A stretch of 64,000 nt of DNA, taken from positions 48,018 to 112,017 of the IMG/VR virus record IMGVR_UViG_3300015171_000002; one strand, given 5' to 3'. The position numbers and the translations under genes are program-made. This document shows, one piece after another, positions 13,810 through 22,193 of the stretch. Source of the DNA: a virus. Position 1 is the first letter of the stretch, and each line of letters starts with the position of its first letter. Below the pieces are notes generated by a model. It worked only from the letters and a program-made list of their open reading frames with translations, had not been told where the DNA came from and did no database searches.

Positions 13810-15351
13810 ATGACAAAATTTAATAAATTAAATGTATCTGAAAAAGTTGGAATTGGTAATAAAGTAACTGTAAATAAAGCCGGTGGGCCAGCAATTACAC
13901 TTTCTGATCGAATGGAATTAGCTACTCTTTTATTGACTTCTTTTGTAGATGATAAATATTACGAAACTGCATCAGAACAATTAAAACGATTAAGTTCTAT
14001 TTTTGATCGATTAAATAGTAATGGTGATGCTAAATTCGCAGCTAAAGCGGCTATTTATGCTAGACATACAATGGGAATGCGTTCTATTTCTCAAGCTCTT
14101 TCGGCTAATATTGCTGCTAAAGTAAGTGGGCAGGACTGGACTCGTTCATTTTTTGAGAAATTTCCACGGCGAGTAGATGATATGACTGAATTAGTTAGTT
14201 TCTTTCAGTCTAATTTCTCAACTGGTAAGAATAAATCAGGATATCCAAGAGCATTACCAAATGCTATGAAATATGGATTACGAAATGCTTTTGGTAAATT
14301 CAATGAATATCAGCTTGCTAAGTATCGGGCCGAGGGTAAAGAAGTTAGTCTATTAGATTTAGTAAATATTCTACATCCAGTTCCAAATGATAATAATAAA
14401 ATAGCTTTAAATAAGTTAGTTAATGGAACTTTGACAAGTACTGAAACTTGGGAAAGTCAGATTTCAAATGCTGGACAAGTAGGAGAAAATAAGGAAGAAG
14501 TAGACGAATTAAAGGGACAAGCTTTCGATAACTTAATTAGAACTAAGAAAATTGGTTATTTTGCCCTATTAAAGAATTTACGAAATATTCTACAATTATC
14601 ACCAGAAAGTATTGATGCAGCAGTAGAAATGCTAACCGATAAGAAAATGATTGAAAAAAGTTTAGTATTTCCTTTTAGATTTTTAGATGCTTATGAAGCT
14701 ATTCAAGCAGAAGCGGTTGGAGGACATAGTAATAAAAATGTTCAAAAGCTTTATGCTGGTATCAACAAGGCATTAGAATTATCATTTAGTAATGTGCCTG
14801 AATTCAACGGTACTAATTTAATTGCTGTAGATAGTTCTGGTAGTATGAGTGGTAGACCTTTCCGAATTGCGGCACTTTTCGGAGTTATTCTACTAAAACA
14901 AAACCCGGATAGTGATTTCATGCTATTTGATGATGATGCCAGATATGTAAAGAATGTCAATCTAGGTGATACTACTCTAAGTCTTGTGGAAAGTTTATAT
15001 AAGTCTCAAGGTGGTGGAACTAATCTAGCTGATGTTTTCGTAAAAGCAAATAAGAAATATGATCGAGTATTTATTTTTTCTGATTGTCAGTCATGGATGG
15101 TAGCCGATAACTATTCTAATTATTATAAAGGTGCAGTAGGAACAGTAAAAAATACATTCGCGGCATATTCAAAGAAATATGGTAAGCCGAGAGTATATAG
15201 TATAGATTTAGCAGGTCATGGAAGTGCGGAATTTAGTTCTAATGATGTAAGTACTGTAGCTGGATTTTCTGACAAAACTATAACATTACTATCTAGGATG
15301 GAGCAGGATAGAAATGCTCTAGTAAATACTATCGAAGCTGTAGAACTATAA
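13810..15351 (+). CDS. rsr: Ro60-like TROVE/vWA RNA-binding protein
   Basis: 513 residues. The first two thirds form the helical HEAT-like ring of the TROVE domain (AAIYARHTMGMRSISQAL, YPRALPNAMKYGL, a P-rich DLVNILHP segment); the last third is a von Willebrand A domain with the MIDAS motif DSSGSMSG at about residue 340 and a TGG-like GGGTN. Family members bind the 3' ends of misfolded RNAs and a Y RNA, which in bacteria can tether PNPase. The adjacent Y-like RNA supports this. AAAGG site and class A promoter upstream. Confidence 0.92.
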   Translation: MTKFNKLNVSEKVGIGNKVTVNKAGGPAITLSDRMELATLLLTSFVDDKYYETASEQLKRLSSIFDRLNSNGDAKFAAKAAIYARHTMGMRSISQALSANIAAKVSGQDWTRSFFEKFPRRVDDMTELVSFFQSNFSTGKNKSGYPRALPNAMKYGLRNAFGKFNEYQLAKYRAEGKEVSLLDLVNILHPVPNDNNKIALNKLVNGTLTSTETWESQISNAGQVGENKEEVDELKGQAFDNLIRTKKIGYFALLKNLRNILQLSPESIDAAVEMLTDKKMIEKSLVFPFRFLDAYEAIQAEAVGGHSNKNVQKLYAGINKALELSFSNVPEFNGTNLIAVDSSGSMSGRPFRIAALFGVILLKQNPDSDFMLFDDDARYVKNVNLGDTTLSLVESLYKSQGGGTNLADVFVKANKKYDRVFIFSDCQSWMVADNYSNYYKGAVGTVKNTFAAYSKKYGKPRVYSIDLAGHGSAEFSSNDVSTVAGFSDKTITLLSRMEQDRNALVNTIEAVEL

Positions 15352-15353
15352 TA

Positions 15354-15386
15354 AAAATAGACCATAGAAATATGGTCTATTCCTAT
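15354..15386 (+). terminator. Hairpin after the Ro60 gene
   Basis: ATAGACCATA/TATGGTCTAT with a short loop; no strong T-run, so weak terminator or RNA end protector. Confidence 0.5.
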
Positions 15387-15402
15387 TAAAGAATAAAAAA
15401 AA

Positions 15403-15903
15403 ATGTATAATCCATACGATTTATTACCGAGTGAATTTGATAATGCTGTTTTTCCAGAATTATATAAAGATTATAATTATGGTGAATATGATTATAAAAC
15501 ATATAAAAAAGAAGTTAAAAAATTAGTAGATAAGAGAGAAAAAATGACAAATAAATTTAATGTAACCAATAGAACAGGCAACCAAATAGTAGTAAAATTA
15601 GATGATGGTACAACAGTATCAGGAACAGTTGTACAAGTAACAAAAACATTAAAGGCATTGGGTTATGATGCTAATTTAGAAAAAACATATAAATCTAGTA
15701 CAAATGGAACGGTTTTAATTAGTAGTATGCCGACTCCACATATTCGAAATGCTGTAGCAAAACAAATTCAGGTCTGGTTAGATGGACTAAAGAAACTAGA
15801 TAATGCTGATTTTTATGAAGAAGTTTATAATAAATTAGATATGCCGTTTTGGGATAATGAATTTATAAATTTAGTAGAAGAATTACAAGATCGTGACGAT
15901 TAG
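15403..15903 (+). CDS. Unknown 166-residue protein downstream of Ro60
   Basis: Tyrosine- and charge-rich N-terminal part, a beta-rich middle with GTTVSGTVVQVTKTL, and an acidic helical end. No family recognised. An internal ATG at 15544 would skip the Y-rich part. Possible partner of Ro60 by position only. Confidence 0.7.
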   Translation: MYNPYDLLPSEFDNAVFPELYKDYNYGEYDYKTYKKEVKKLVDKREKMTNKFNVTNRTGNQIVVKLDDGTTVSGTVVQVTKTLKALGYDANLEKTYKSSTNGTVLISSMPTPHIRNAVAKQIQVWLDGLKKLDNADFYEEVYNKLDMPFWDNEFINLVEELQDRDD

Positions 15904-15905
15904 TT

Positions 15906-16304
15906 TTGGAAAATAATAAATTTGGGGTGCAAATTCAAGTAAATAGCGATGATTTATTTGATGAACGTAGAAAAGAATATATTCTCCGAAATTTGAGAGA
16001 ACAAGCTGTAGAAAAATTAGCCGAGCAGATTACAGATGGAAATTTCTATATCATTAGATTAAAACAATCTATTTTACAAAATTATATGGATGTAATGCTT
16101 AGATATGAATGGGAAGTTAGTGCTGTTCAATCTAAAAAAATTACTATGTGGGAAACCCCTAAATATGGAGATATGCCTTTTCTAGTTTTATCAAGTAGCG
16201 CCATAGAAGAAATAAAAAATAGGATAAAACAACATGGATATAGATTACGTCAAAAATTATCTAAGAAATTCTCTTGGATTAAAAATAGGAGTAATCGGCA
16301 GTAG
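15906..16304 (+). CDS. Unknown 132-residue protein
   Basis: Starts at TTG; no ATG fits. Helical, basic C-terminus. Overlaps the next gene by 71 bases in another frame. Confidence 0.6.
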   Translation: MENNKFGVQIQVNSDDLFDERRKEYILRNLREQAVEKLAEQITDGNFYIIRLKQSILQNYMDVMLRYEWEVSAVQSKKITMWETPKYGDMPFLVLSSSAIEEIKNRIKQHGYRLRQKLSKKFSWIKNRSNRQ

Positions 16305-16680
16305 GGATTTTAATGATACCGTTTTATTAAATAAATGGATAACTTCTTGTTTACATTATTATAATGTCTGGATGATAATTAGTGGGGGTAAGCGTTCTGA
16401 TGGTCTTGGAGCAGATACTTTAGCAGAAATTTGGGCAGATGAACATAATTTCACTAAACTTATTTTTCCACCACGTTATGATTTATATCCTGGGAACGTA
16501 GCACCATTAAAACGTAATACTCAAATAGCAAACGAATCTGATTTTTTATTAGCATTTTGGGATGGTAAGAGTAGGGGAACTAAGGATACAATAGATAAAG
16601 CCTGGAATATTAATAAAATAACATTTATTGTAGATTATAAAGATAAGGCATGGATTTATAATCCAGAAGATTATTTATGA
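16234..16680 (+). CDS. SLOG-fold protein (YspA/DUF2493-like)
   Basis: 148 residues. KIGVIGSRDFND at the start, IISGGKRSDGLGADTLAE with the glycine-rich nucleotide site, then AFWDGKSRGTKDTI reproduce the small SLOG family that binds nucleotide-derived ligands. Function in phages is unsettled. ATGA overlap with the methyltransferase. Confidence 0.75.
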   Translation: MDIDYVKNYLRNSLGLKIGVIGSRDFNDTVLLNKWITSCLHYYNVWMIISGGKRSDGLGADTLAEIWADEHNFTKLIFPPRYDLYPGNVAPLKRNTQIANESDFLLAFWDGKSRGTKDTIDKAWNINKITFIVDYKDKAWIYNPEDYL

Positions 16681-17354
16681 CAGAAACTAATGAAGCAGTT
16701 ATTCAAAAAAAGAAATATTATATTGGCGGCACAACGGTAGAAACAGATAAACCTTTCAGAGAGCGAAGTAAAGCAGATTTTTATCCCACTGAGCAAGCCC
16801 TTATAGACGCCTATATTCAAAAAGAAAGATGGCAGATTTTAGATTATGCCGCTAAATCTGAAGTTGTAGTAGCTGATTTAGGTGCTGGTGATGGTCGTTG
16901 GGGACTCTCTCTAAAAAAGAAATATCCAGATGTATATATTTTAGGTTTAGATATTAGAGATTTACCCGATCCTGGATTTGATTATTGGTATCCGAATAGA
17001 AACTTTTTAGAAACCATAAATCCTAAAACATGGGACGTTATTCTAGGAAACCCGCCTTATAATATCGCTATGGAATGGCTTAATAAATGTTTAGAAAAAA
17101 TAAATAAACGATATGGTGAAATTCATTTATTACTACCGTTATCTTTTTTATCAGGTGAAAAACGTTATAATGAATTTTATTCTAACAAAATAGTTCCAGA
17201 TGTAACGATTTGTAGTACCAGACCATCATTTAGTGAAGATGGTAAAACTTATCCTAGTCGAGAATATGGCATGTTTAAATGGGAGTTTCGCGGAGGATTT
17301 TGTATTACCAGTGGTCAACTATCCTGGCTAAGTTATGAAAGAAATAAAAAATGA
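16677..17354 (+). CDS. DNA N6-adenine-type methyltransferase (NPPY)
   Basis: 225 residues. VVADLGAGDGRWG is the SAM-binding motif I and VILGNPPYNIAM the NPPY catalytic motif; order is motif I before IV. Likely methylates DNA adenine. Tightly coupled to neighbours on both sides. Confidence 0.85.
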   Translation: MTETNEAVIQKKKYYIGGTTVETDKPFRERSKADFYPTEQALIDAYIQKERWQILDYAAKSEVVVADLGAGDGRWGLSLKKKYPDVYILGLDIRDLPDPGFDYWYPNRNFLETINPKTWDVILGNPPYNIAMEWLNKCLEKINKRYGEIHLLLPLSFLSGEKRYNEFYSNKIVPDVTICSTRPSFSEDGKTYPSREYGMFKWEFRGGFCITSGQLSWLSYERNKK

Positions 17355-17551
17355 AAGTTCATATTATTACTGATTTATATGGTGATTGGATCGCTTTATA
17401 TAAAGACGGTAGTAAAGTAGCTGAAGGACATTCTTTAGATGAAAAACAAGTCCTAGACGCTTTAGGAATTGAATATACTGAATCTGAAATAAGTAATGAT
17501 GAATATGATACTGGAATTCATGAAGATTTCTTTCCGAAAGTTTTACCATGA
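17351..17551 (+). CDS. Unknown 66-residue acidic protein
   Basis: Short beta-rich start, acidic tail. ATGA overlaps at both ends. No family recognised. Confidence 0.65.
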   Translation: MKVHIITDLYGDWIALYKDGSKVAEGHSLDEKQVLDALGIEYTESEISNDEYDTGIHEDFFPKVLP

Positions 17552-17721
17552 AAGAGTTTGAATATACCTGTGCTAACTGCCATACTCTTTCAACGTGGAA
17601 ACATACTGTAAATGTAAAAACAAAACGTTGTCCAAATTGTAAAAGAAAGAAACTTTCTAGGGTTTGGATAATTGCCGGAATACATTTTCATGGAGCCGGT
17701 TACACTAGAAAGTTAGGTTAG
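17548..17721 (+). CDS. FmdB-like zinc-ribbon protein
   Basis: 57 residues. CANC and CPNC pairs 26 residues apart, then a W-I-I-x-G-x-HFHGAGY end that resembles FmdB-type putative regulatory ribbons. Overlaps the previous gene by 4 bases. Confidence 0.6.
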   Translation: MKEFEYTCANCHTLSTWKHTVNVKTKRCPNCKRKKLSRVWIIAGIHFHGAGYTRKLG

Positions 17722-17722
17722 A

Positions 17723-18385
17723 ATTTTTAAGAATGAAAAAGAATTATTCGATATCTTTATTCCACGTGTAGAACAATTAGGATTTGATGTTTTTCCTGAG
17801 TACGAAAATTGGGATTTGGTTATTCGAAGAAATAAAATAATTATTGGAGTTGAAGGCAAACTCAAGAAAAATCTACATCTCCTGGCCCAATTGGTTCAGA
17901 AAGATGATGTTTTCTTCAAAATTGCTTTGTTACCATTCGAAAAGTTTACCAAACTCGAAGAGGACTGGATATTAATTTCTAAACGTCTAAAGATATTACC
18001 TGTTATGGTAAGACCCATAGATAAATATAATCCCACTGGTAATATTTATTTTCATTGGAATGTAAAGAATTTATTATATTATAGATGGCATCCAAGACAT
18101 TTATTAAAGGTTCCAGATTTTAAATATACTACCCCTGCTGGTGTACCAAGTCCAAGAAAAGTATCAGAAAAAAATATAGCTTTTGTTAGATTGGAACAGA
18201 TAGCATTAAATAATGGTGGATTTATTACTATAAAAGATTGTCGTAGCTTAGGACTAGAACGTATTCCAAGATTTTTTTATATTTATAATCCTAAACTGAA
18301 TAGATGGGAACTAGATAAAGATAGATTAGCCAGTAAATTATATCCCCATATATATAAAGGAATTTTAGAAAATGCTAAAAAATGA
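17723..18385 (+). CDS. PD-(D/E)XK-type nuclease-like protein, start uncertain
   Basis: The frame is open from 17717 and reads ELFDIFIPRVEQLGF..WDLVIRR..IIGVEGKL: the D and E-x-K pattern of a PD-(D/E)XK core needs this N-terminal part, but no ATG, GTG or TTG precedes it before 17816. An ATT start near 17723 next to the upstream stop is proposed; a TTG at 17816 would cut off half the core. About 220 residues, with a basic C-terminal domain. Confidence 0.55.
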   Translation: MFKNEKELFDIFIPRVEQLGFDVFPEYENWDLVIRRNKIIIGVEGKLKKNLHLLAQLVQKDDVFFKIALLPFEKFTKLEEDWILISKRLKILPVMVRPIDKYNPTGNIYFHWNVKNLLYYRWHPRHLLKVPDFKYTTPAGVPSPRKVSEKNIAFVRLEQIALNNGGFITIKDCRSLGLERIPRFFYIYNPKLNRWELDKDRLASKLYPHIYKGILENAKK

Positions 18386-18593
18386 TTGTTTAATAACAAG
18401 TTTAACCAGTAAACATTACGATATTCAGATAGCATTATCCAAAGTAAATATTCTATTTAATGATATTATGAATAAATATAAATATGTGAATGTGGTTGGT
18501 CACAATATTCTTCTAAATAATAATGGTGAATATGAAGTTGCTTTAACCTTTGTTTATGATTCTATGGAAAAATATGAGGATATAGCAGATTAG
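18372..18593 (+). CDS. Unknown 73-residue protein
   Basis: Starts inside the end of the nuclease-like gene (14-base overlap). No domain recognised. Confidence 0.65.
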   Translation: MLKNDCLITSLTSKHYDIQIALSKVNILFNDIMNKYKYVNVVGHNILLNNNGEYEVALTFVYDSMEKYEDIAD

Positions 18594-19170
18594 TAACGGC
18601 AAGATTCACGATGAGTTATCTAAAGATTTAGAGATACCAGTCACTATTATTAGTACACTGGTAGCTTATTCTATTTCTCATCAAATTATTTATTCTGGAA
18701 TTGTTGGAATATTAGTTCTTATAGGAATAACATGTCAACGTTTTATGACACCAGATTTAGATGTAATCGAAAAAAAAGAATATCGTTATGGTTATTATCC
18801 CTTTTATGTGATTTATAAATCTTTCGGACACTGGCCTTATATTATTTCTAGATATTATTGGTGGCCCTATGCTAGAGTTACTAAACATAGGTCTATATTT
18901 TCTCATGGTCTAATTATAGGTACACTGGTTAGAATGTTTTATTTTTTTCTGCCATTTATCGCAGTTGGGTTATATTTTGCGATAAATACAGGCACTAATG
19001 CCCAAAATTGGGCTGTTGTAGCCTTTTTACTGCCTTACTTGGTATATTTTACGTTAGGCTGGCTAATTGCTGATTTTGGACACCTTTTATTAGACTACAT
19101 TTTTCCTTTTAGAAGATGGTATGAAAATCTACTTGGCCCATCATATCAGTACCATCATAATAAATTATAA
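18589..19170 (+). CDS. Membrane metal-binding protein (DUF2227-like), start uncertain
   Basis: From an ATG at 18745 the product is 141 residues with TPDLDV, the HR-x-x-FSHG motif, and D-x-x-H-x-x-x-D in two later membrane helices, as in the DUF2227 family of predicted metal-binding membrane proteins. The open frame extends back to 18586 with HDELSKDLEIP and a further hydrophobic helix typical of a full-length protein, but without a standard start; an ATT at 18589 overlapping the upstream TAG is proposed. Confidence 0.6.
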   Translation: MSNGKIHDELSKDLEIPVTIISTLVAYSISHQIIYSGIVGILVLIGITCQRFMTPDLDVIEKKEYRYGYYPFYVIYKSFGHWPYIISRYYWWPYARVTKHRSIFSHGLIIGTLVRMFYFFLPFIAVGLYFAINTGTNAQNWAVVAFLLPYLVYFTLGWLIADFGHLLLDYIFPFRRWYENLLGPSYQYHHNKL

Positions 19171-19180
19171 GAAAATACAA

Positions 19181-19633
19181 ATGTCAAACTTTGATAAAAA
19201 TAGATTTGCAAGCAATAAACAAGAATATGTTACACCAGATAAACTATTTAAAGTATTAGATAATGAATTTCATTTTACCTTTGATTTATGTGCGGATAAC
19301 AATAATGCGAAAGTAAATCGTTTCTATACAATAGATGATAATGCGTTAGAACGGCCCTGGAATGGTATTTGTTGGATGAATCCACCATATAAAGATATGA
19401 AAAAATGGATTATTAAAGCATATGAACAAACAAGAAAAGAAAATATAGTAGTATGTCTTATTCCAGCTAGAACGAATACTAATTGGTGGCACGAATATTG
19501 TATGAAAGGTGAAATTCGTTTTATAAAAGGTAGACCTAAATTTGAAGGTTGTATTCATGGTTTACCACAACCATTAGCTATAGTTATTTTTGGAATAAAT
19601 TATCATAATAATTATAAATCTGTAAATTTTTAA
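19181..19633 (+). CDS. Phage N6-adenine methyltransferase (Dam type)
   Basis: 150 residues. FDLCADNNNAKV and WMNPPYKDMKKWI are characteristic of the compact phage N-6-adenine-methyltransferase family, which lacks the usual motif I. An upstream ATG at 19121 lies inside the previous gene; 19181 starts at the family-typical MSNFDKNRFASNKQEYVTP. Third DNA methyltransferase of the window. Confidence 0.85.
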   Translation: MSNFDKNRFASNKQEYVTPDKLFKVLDNEFHFTFDLCADNNNAKVNRFYTIDDNALERPWNGICWMNPPYKDMKKWIIKAYEQTRKENIVVCLIPARTNTNWWHEYCMKGEIRFIKGRPKFEGCIHGLPQPLAIVIFGINYHNNYKSVNF

Positions 19634-19644
19634 CCATGACTAGA

Positions 19645-19680
19645 GTACTACTTGACAAATTTTAGTTTTCATGGCATAAT
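19645..19680 (+). promoter_or_regulatory. Class A half-site promoter
   Basis: GTACT at 19645, two bases, -35 TTGACA (19652), 17-base spacer, -10 CATAAT (19675-19680). Only the promoter-proximal operator half is kept. Confidence 0.65.
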
Positions 19681-19683
19681 AAT

Positions 19684-19818
19684 AAAAGTGGACGATAAAT
19701 AACCGATTAGCTATCACAATTGCTAGTAGGATGCAGAGACAATAGTTGAGAAATCAACCGTCTAAACTCCTGAAACTGCTTATCGTGGGCTGACGAGCCT
19801 TACCACTTTTATTTTTTT
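19684..19818 (+). ncRNA. Small structured RNA, about 130 nt
   Basis: AAAAGTGG (19684) pairs with CCACTTTT (19803), inside it ACGATAA (19692) pairs with TTATCGT (19780). Internal hairpins: TAGC/GCTA, GTTGA-GAAA-TCAAC within GAC/GTC, and GGCT-GACG-AGCC. Ends in a T-run. Has its own promoter. No known RNA class recognised. Confidence 0.6.
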
Positions 19819-19836
19819 ATTATTAGGATAAATTAT

Positions 19837-20136
19837 ATGAAAATTACAATGACGCAAGAAGATATTAATGAAACTTTAGCCTGTTTTAGAAATGGTGAAC
19901 GGCGTGGGCCTTGTCCTATTGAAAGAGCCTTTAAGCGTAATGGAATTGATGCTGTAGTCGGTACAAGTATTATGCATATTAATGGTGATTTTAAAGATAA
20001 ATATGGTTTTAAAGTTCATTTTAAACAAATGATGACACCCAAAGAATTTGATAATTTTCCTTACGAATTTGACCGTAATCCAAAATTTAGACGGAACTGT
20101 AAACCATTTAGTTTTCAATTTGAAATGCCAGAATAA
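19837..20136 (+). CDS. Unknown 99-residue protein
   Basis: Basic, with CPIERAF and many aromatic residues. Starts 19 bases past the small RNA terminator; AGGATAA site. No family recognised. Confidence 0.7.
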   Translation: MKITMTQEDINETLACFRNGERRGPCPIERAFKRNGIDAVVGTSIMHINGDFKDKYGFKVHFKQMMTPKEFDNFPYEFDRNPKFRRNCKPFSFQFEMPE

Positions 20137-20510
20137 TGTATATATATTGTCGGTATTGTGGCGCTAAAAATAATAATGATACCCTGTATTGTCGGGGTTG
20201 TTCAGCACCTTTTCATGACGAATATAATCAGCCACAAAAAGAATATATACCAGAACTATATAATGATTATGGTATAACAGGTTCATATTCTTTTTATGGT
20301 ATGGGAGCTTATCTACCATCGGGAAGTGCTATTTATACTCCGGATATGTTACATGAAACTATTCGTTTAGGAATTATTGAGCCAGATGAAGCCAGAGAAA
20401 TGTTAGAAATTCCACAATATCAAAGTCCAGAACGTACCAGAATAGAAGATTTACCAGATATAAAGTTATTGGATAAAATAAAGAATAGAATAATGGATTG
20501 GCGCAAATAA
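20136..20510 (+). CDS. Zinc-ribbon protein with proline-rich tail
   Basis: 124 residues. CRYCG..CRGC at residues 5-23 is a classic zinc ribbon; then a Y/G-rich linker and a helical acidic part (IEPDEAREMLEI) like regions that follow such ribbons in other small phage proteins. TAATG overlap upstream. Confidence 0.7.
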   Translation: MYIYCRYCGAKNNNDTLYCRGCSAPFHDEYNQPQKEYIPELYNDYGITGSYSFYGMGAYLPSGSAIYTPDMLHETIRLGIIEPDEAREMLEIPQYQSPERTRIEDLPDIKLLDKIKNRIMDWRK

Positions 20511-20522
20511 AGGAGAAATAAA

Positions 20523-20951
20523 ATGAAAAACGCAGATATCAAGAAAATGCTAAAAAATGATGTGCTTTGGGCTGCAAAGAATGGTCATAAGATTCAAATG
20601 AATACTTTTGGAACTACAATAGATTGTGAAACCGGTTTGGTTGATAAATATGTACAAGTTTCTGCTAAATGTGGAGTTTGTGCTATCGGTTCTAATTTAA
20701 TTAGAAATCAGACAAAAGCATTATCGGGAATGGAATCTAATGATTTTAGTAGAGTAATTAGACGTTCAGAATGTTTTACATCCGGTCTGGTTAGTGGTAC
20801 TGATCCAGAATATTCTAAATCTGAAGCTTTAGATGAAGCCGGGTGGTTTGATAATAGTTCACAAAAGAAAGCATTTATGGATGGTTTTAATACTGGCCGA
20901 GAAGTTTTAGATTGGGTCAGGGAACAAAAGAAATCTGGTAAGATAAAATAA
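20523..20951 (+). CDS. Unknown 142-residue protein
   Basis: Has CGVC in the middle and a helical C-terminus. AAAGGAG ribosome site. No family recognised. Confidence 0.7.
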   Translation: MKNADIKKMLKNDVLWAAKNGHKIQMNTFGTTIDCETGLVDKYVQVSAKCGVCAIGSNLIRNQTKALSGMESNDFSRVIRRSECFTSGLVSGTDPEYSKSEALDEAGWFDNSSQKKAFMDGFNTGREVLDWVREQKKSGKIK

Positions 20952-20958
20952 GAAATAT

Positions 20959-21029
20959 TCCCTTGTCGTTTAATAGTAGGACAAATGGCTGTTAACCATA
21001 GAATATTGGTGCGAATCCAGTTGAGGGAG
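20959..21029 (+). tRNA. tRNA-Asn(GUU), A18/G55 type
   Basis: Acceptor TCCCTTG/TGAGGGA, discriminator G, D-arm GTTT-AATAGTA-GGAC (A18), anticodon loop CTGTTAA on ATGG/CCAT, T-arm ATTGG-TGCGAAT-CCAGT (G55). Isolated, 8.6 kb from the main tRNA cluster. Confidence 0.83.
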
Positions 21030-21033
21030 CCTC

Positions 21034-21192
21034 ATGAATACAAAATGGATTGAATATAAATTAGAATTAAAGAAATTAAGACAATATAATGTTTTATTAA
21101 AAGAACTACCCACATTTGAATATTTTGTTGTTCAAATCTTACTTCTAATTGCAAATATGGTTTTCGATATTTATTATAAAGATATAAAATGA
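21034..21192 (+). CDS. Small protein with C-terminal membrane span
   Basis: 52 residues; basic helix then a hydrophobic span. ATG follows tRNA-Asn; ATGA overlap with the next gene. Confidence 0.55.
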   Translation: MNTKWIEYKLELKKLRQYNVLLKELPTFEYFVVQILLLIANMVFDIYYKDIK

Positions 21193-21347
21193 TAGAAATA
21201 TTTACGCACAATTTAGACAAAATCGAAGGAGATGGTAGAGAATTACCTACTTATCAGCGTCATTGGTTTAGATTGGCTATTCTAGCACTTAGAGTTTTTA
21301 TTTATTTTGTTGAGCGATATAACAATGAAAATAAAACAGAAACGTAA
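21189..21347 (+). CDS. Unknown 52-residue protein
   Basis: Helical with a hydrophobic stretch (LAILALRVFIYFVE). Coupled to both neighbours. Confidence 0.55.
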   Translation: MIEIFTHNLDKIEGDGRELPTYQRHWFRLAILALRVFIYFVERYNNENKTET

Positions 21348-21567
21348 TTGGTGTCTTTATAGTAATATAAGATTGCCAAGTGATTATAAACCTAAGTATT
21401 ATCGTTGCCAATGTGGTAAAAGAATGAAGGTTCTTCCTTTTCTGGATTGGCCCGATGCTTACACCGCTTATGATAGATTTACTGGTAAACCTTATTTGAA
21501 AACTGATACACTTTGGAAATATATTGCACCACATAAAACTAAGGTAAAATATAAAAATGAAAATTAA
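21325..21567 (+). CDS. Unknown 80-residue protein
   Basis: Basic, with CQCGKR. Starts inside the previous gene (23-base overlap). Function unknown. Confidence 0.6.
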   Translation: MKIKQKRNWCLYSNIRLPSDYKPKYYRCQCGKRMKVLPFLDWPDAYTAYDRFTGKPYLKTDTLWKYIAPHKTKVKYKNEN

Positions 21568-21757
21568 ATATCCCGATATCACGGTAAAACTAATTGGAAA
21601 TGATGAAAATGCATTTGCAGTTATGGGGGCTGTCAAAAAGGCACTTCGAAATAATAATATTGCTAAAACAGAAATAGATAAATTTCTAGCCGATGCTATG
21701 AGTTCTGATTATAATAATCTATTAAGAACTTGTATGGAATGGGTAAATGTAGAATAA
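21557..21757 (+). CDS. Unknown 66-residue protein
   Basis: Looks like a small alpha/beta domain with an A-rich helix (NAFAVMGAVKKALRN). TAATG overlap with the next gene. Confidence 0.65.
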   Translation: MKIKYPDITVKLIGNDENAFAVMGAVKKALRNNNIAKTEIDKFLADAMSSDYNNLLRTCMEWVNVE

Positions 21758-21960
21758 TGGACGATAAATTTGATTTTAGTTGTGAATGTGATAATACGGA
21801 ATGTCAAGAAAAAGTATTATTATTCTTCGATGAATTTAGAGAAATAGCGGATAGACGACCAAGAGTTTATTTCCGTTCTGATAAATGTTCCTGTACAGAT
21901 GGAGAAGTAATAGAAATTAGGAATGGCTATAAATTAATATTCTATAAGGATGAAGAATGA
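21757..21960 (+). CDS. Small cysteine-rich acidic protein
   Basis: 67 residues with CECDNTEC and a later CSC: probable zinc site. Coupled on both sides. Confidence 0.65.
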   Translation: MDDKFDFSCECDNTECQEKVLLFFDEFREIADRRPRVYFRSDKCSCTDGEVIEIRNGYKLIFYKDEE

Positions 21961-22172
21961 AACCTAGAATTCATGTTATTTATGGACAAGGTGAATTAGA
22001 TATTACTTGTTCTTATAGTATTAGTGGGCCACAGGTTTTAGAAGAACAACCAGAATATATTAAAAAGCTATTTGAAAGAGAAAATATAAATAGAGTTAGT
22101 ATAGAATATTCTACTGATATTCCAGATTTAAAAGGTTTTACTATTTATACTAAAATGAAAGATTTAAACTAG
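21957..22172 (+). CDS. Unknown 71-residue protein
   Basis: No domain recognised. ATGA overlap upstream. Confidence 0.65.
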   Translation: MKPRIHVIYGQGELDITCSYSISGPQVLEEQPEYIKKLFERENINRVSIEYSTDIPDLKGFTIYTKMKDLN

Positions 22173-22193
22173 ATCGGAGAGTACATAAATTAT

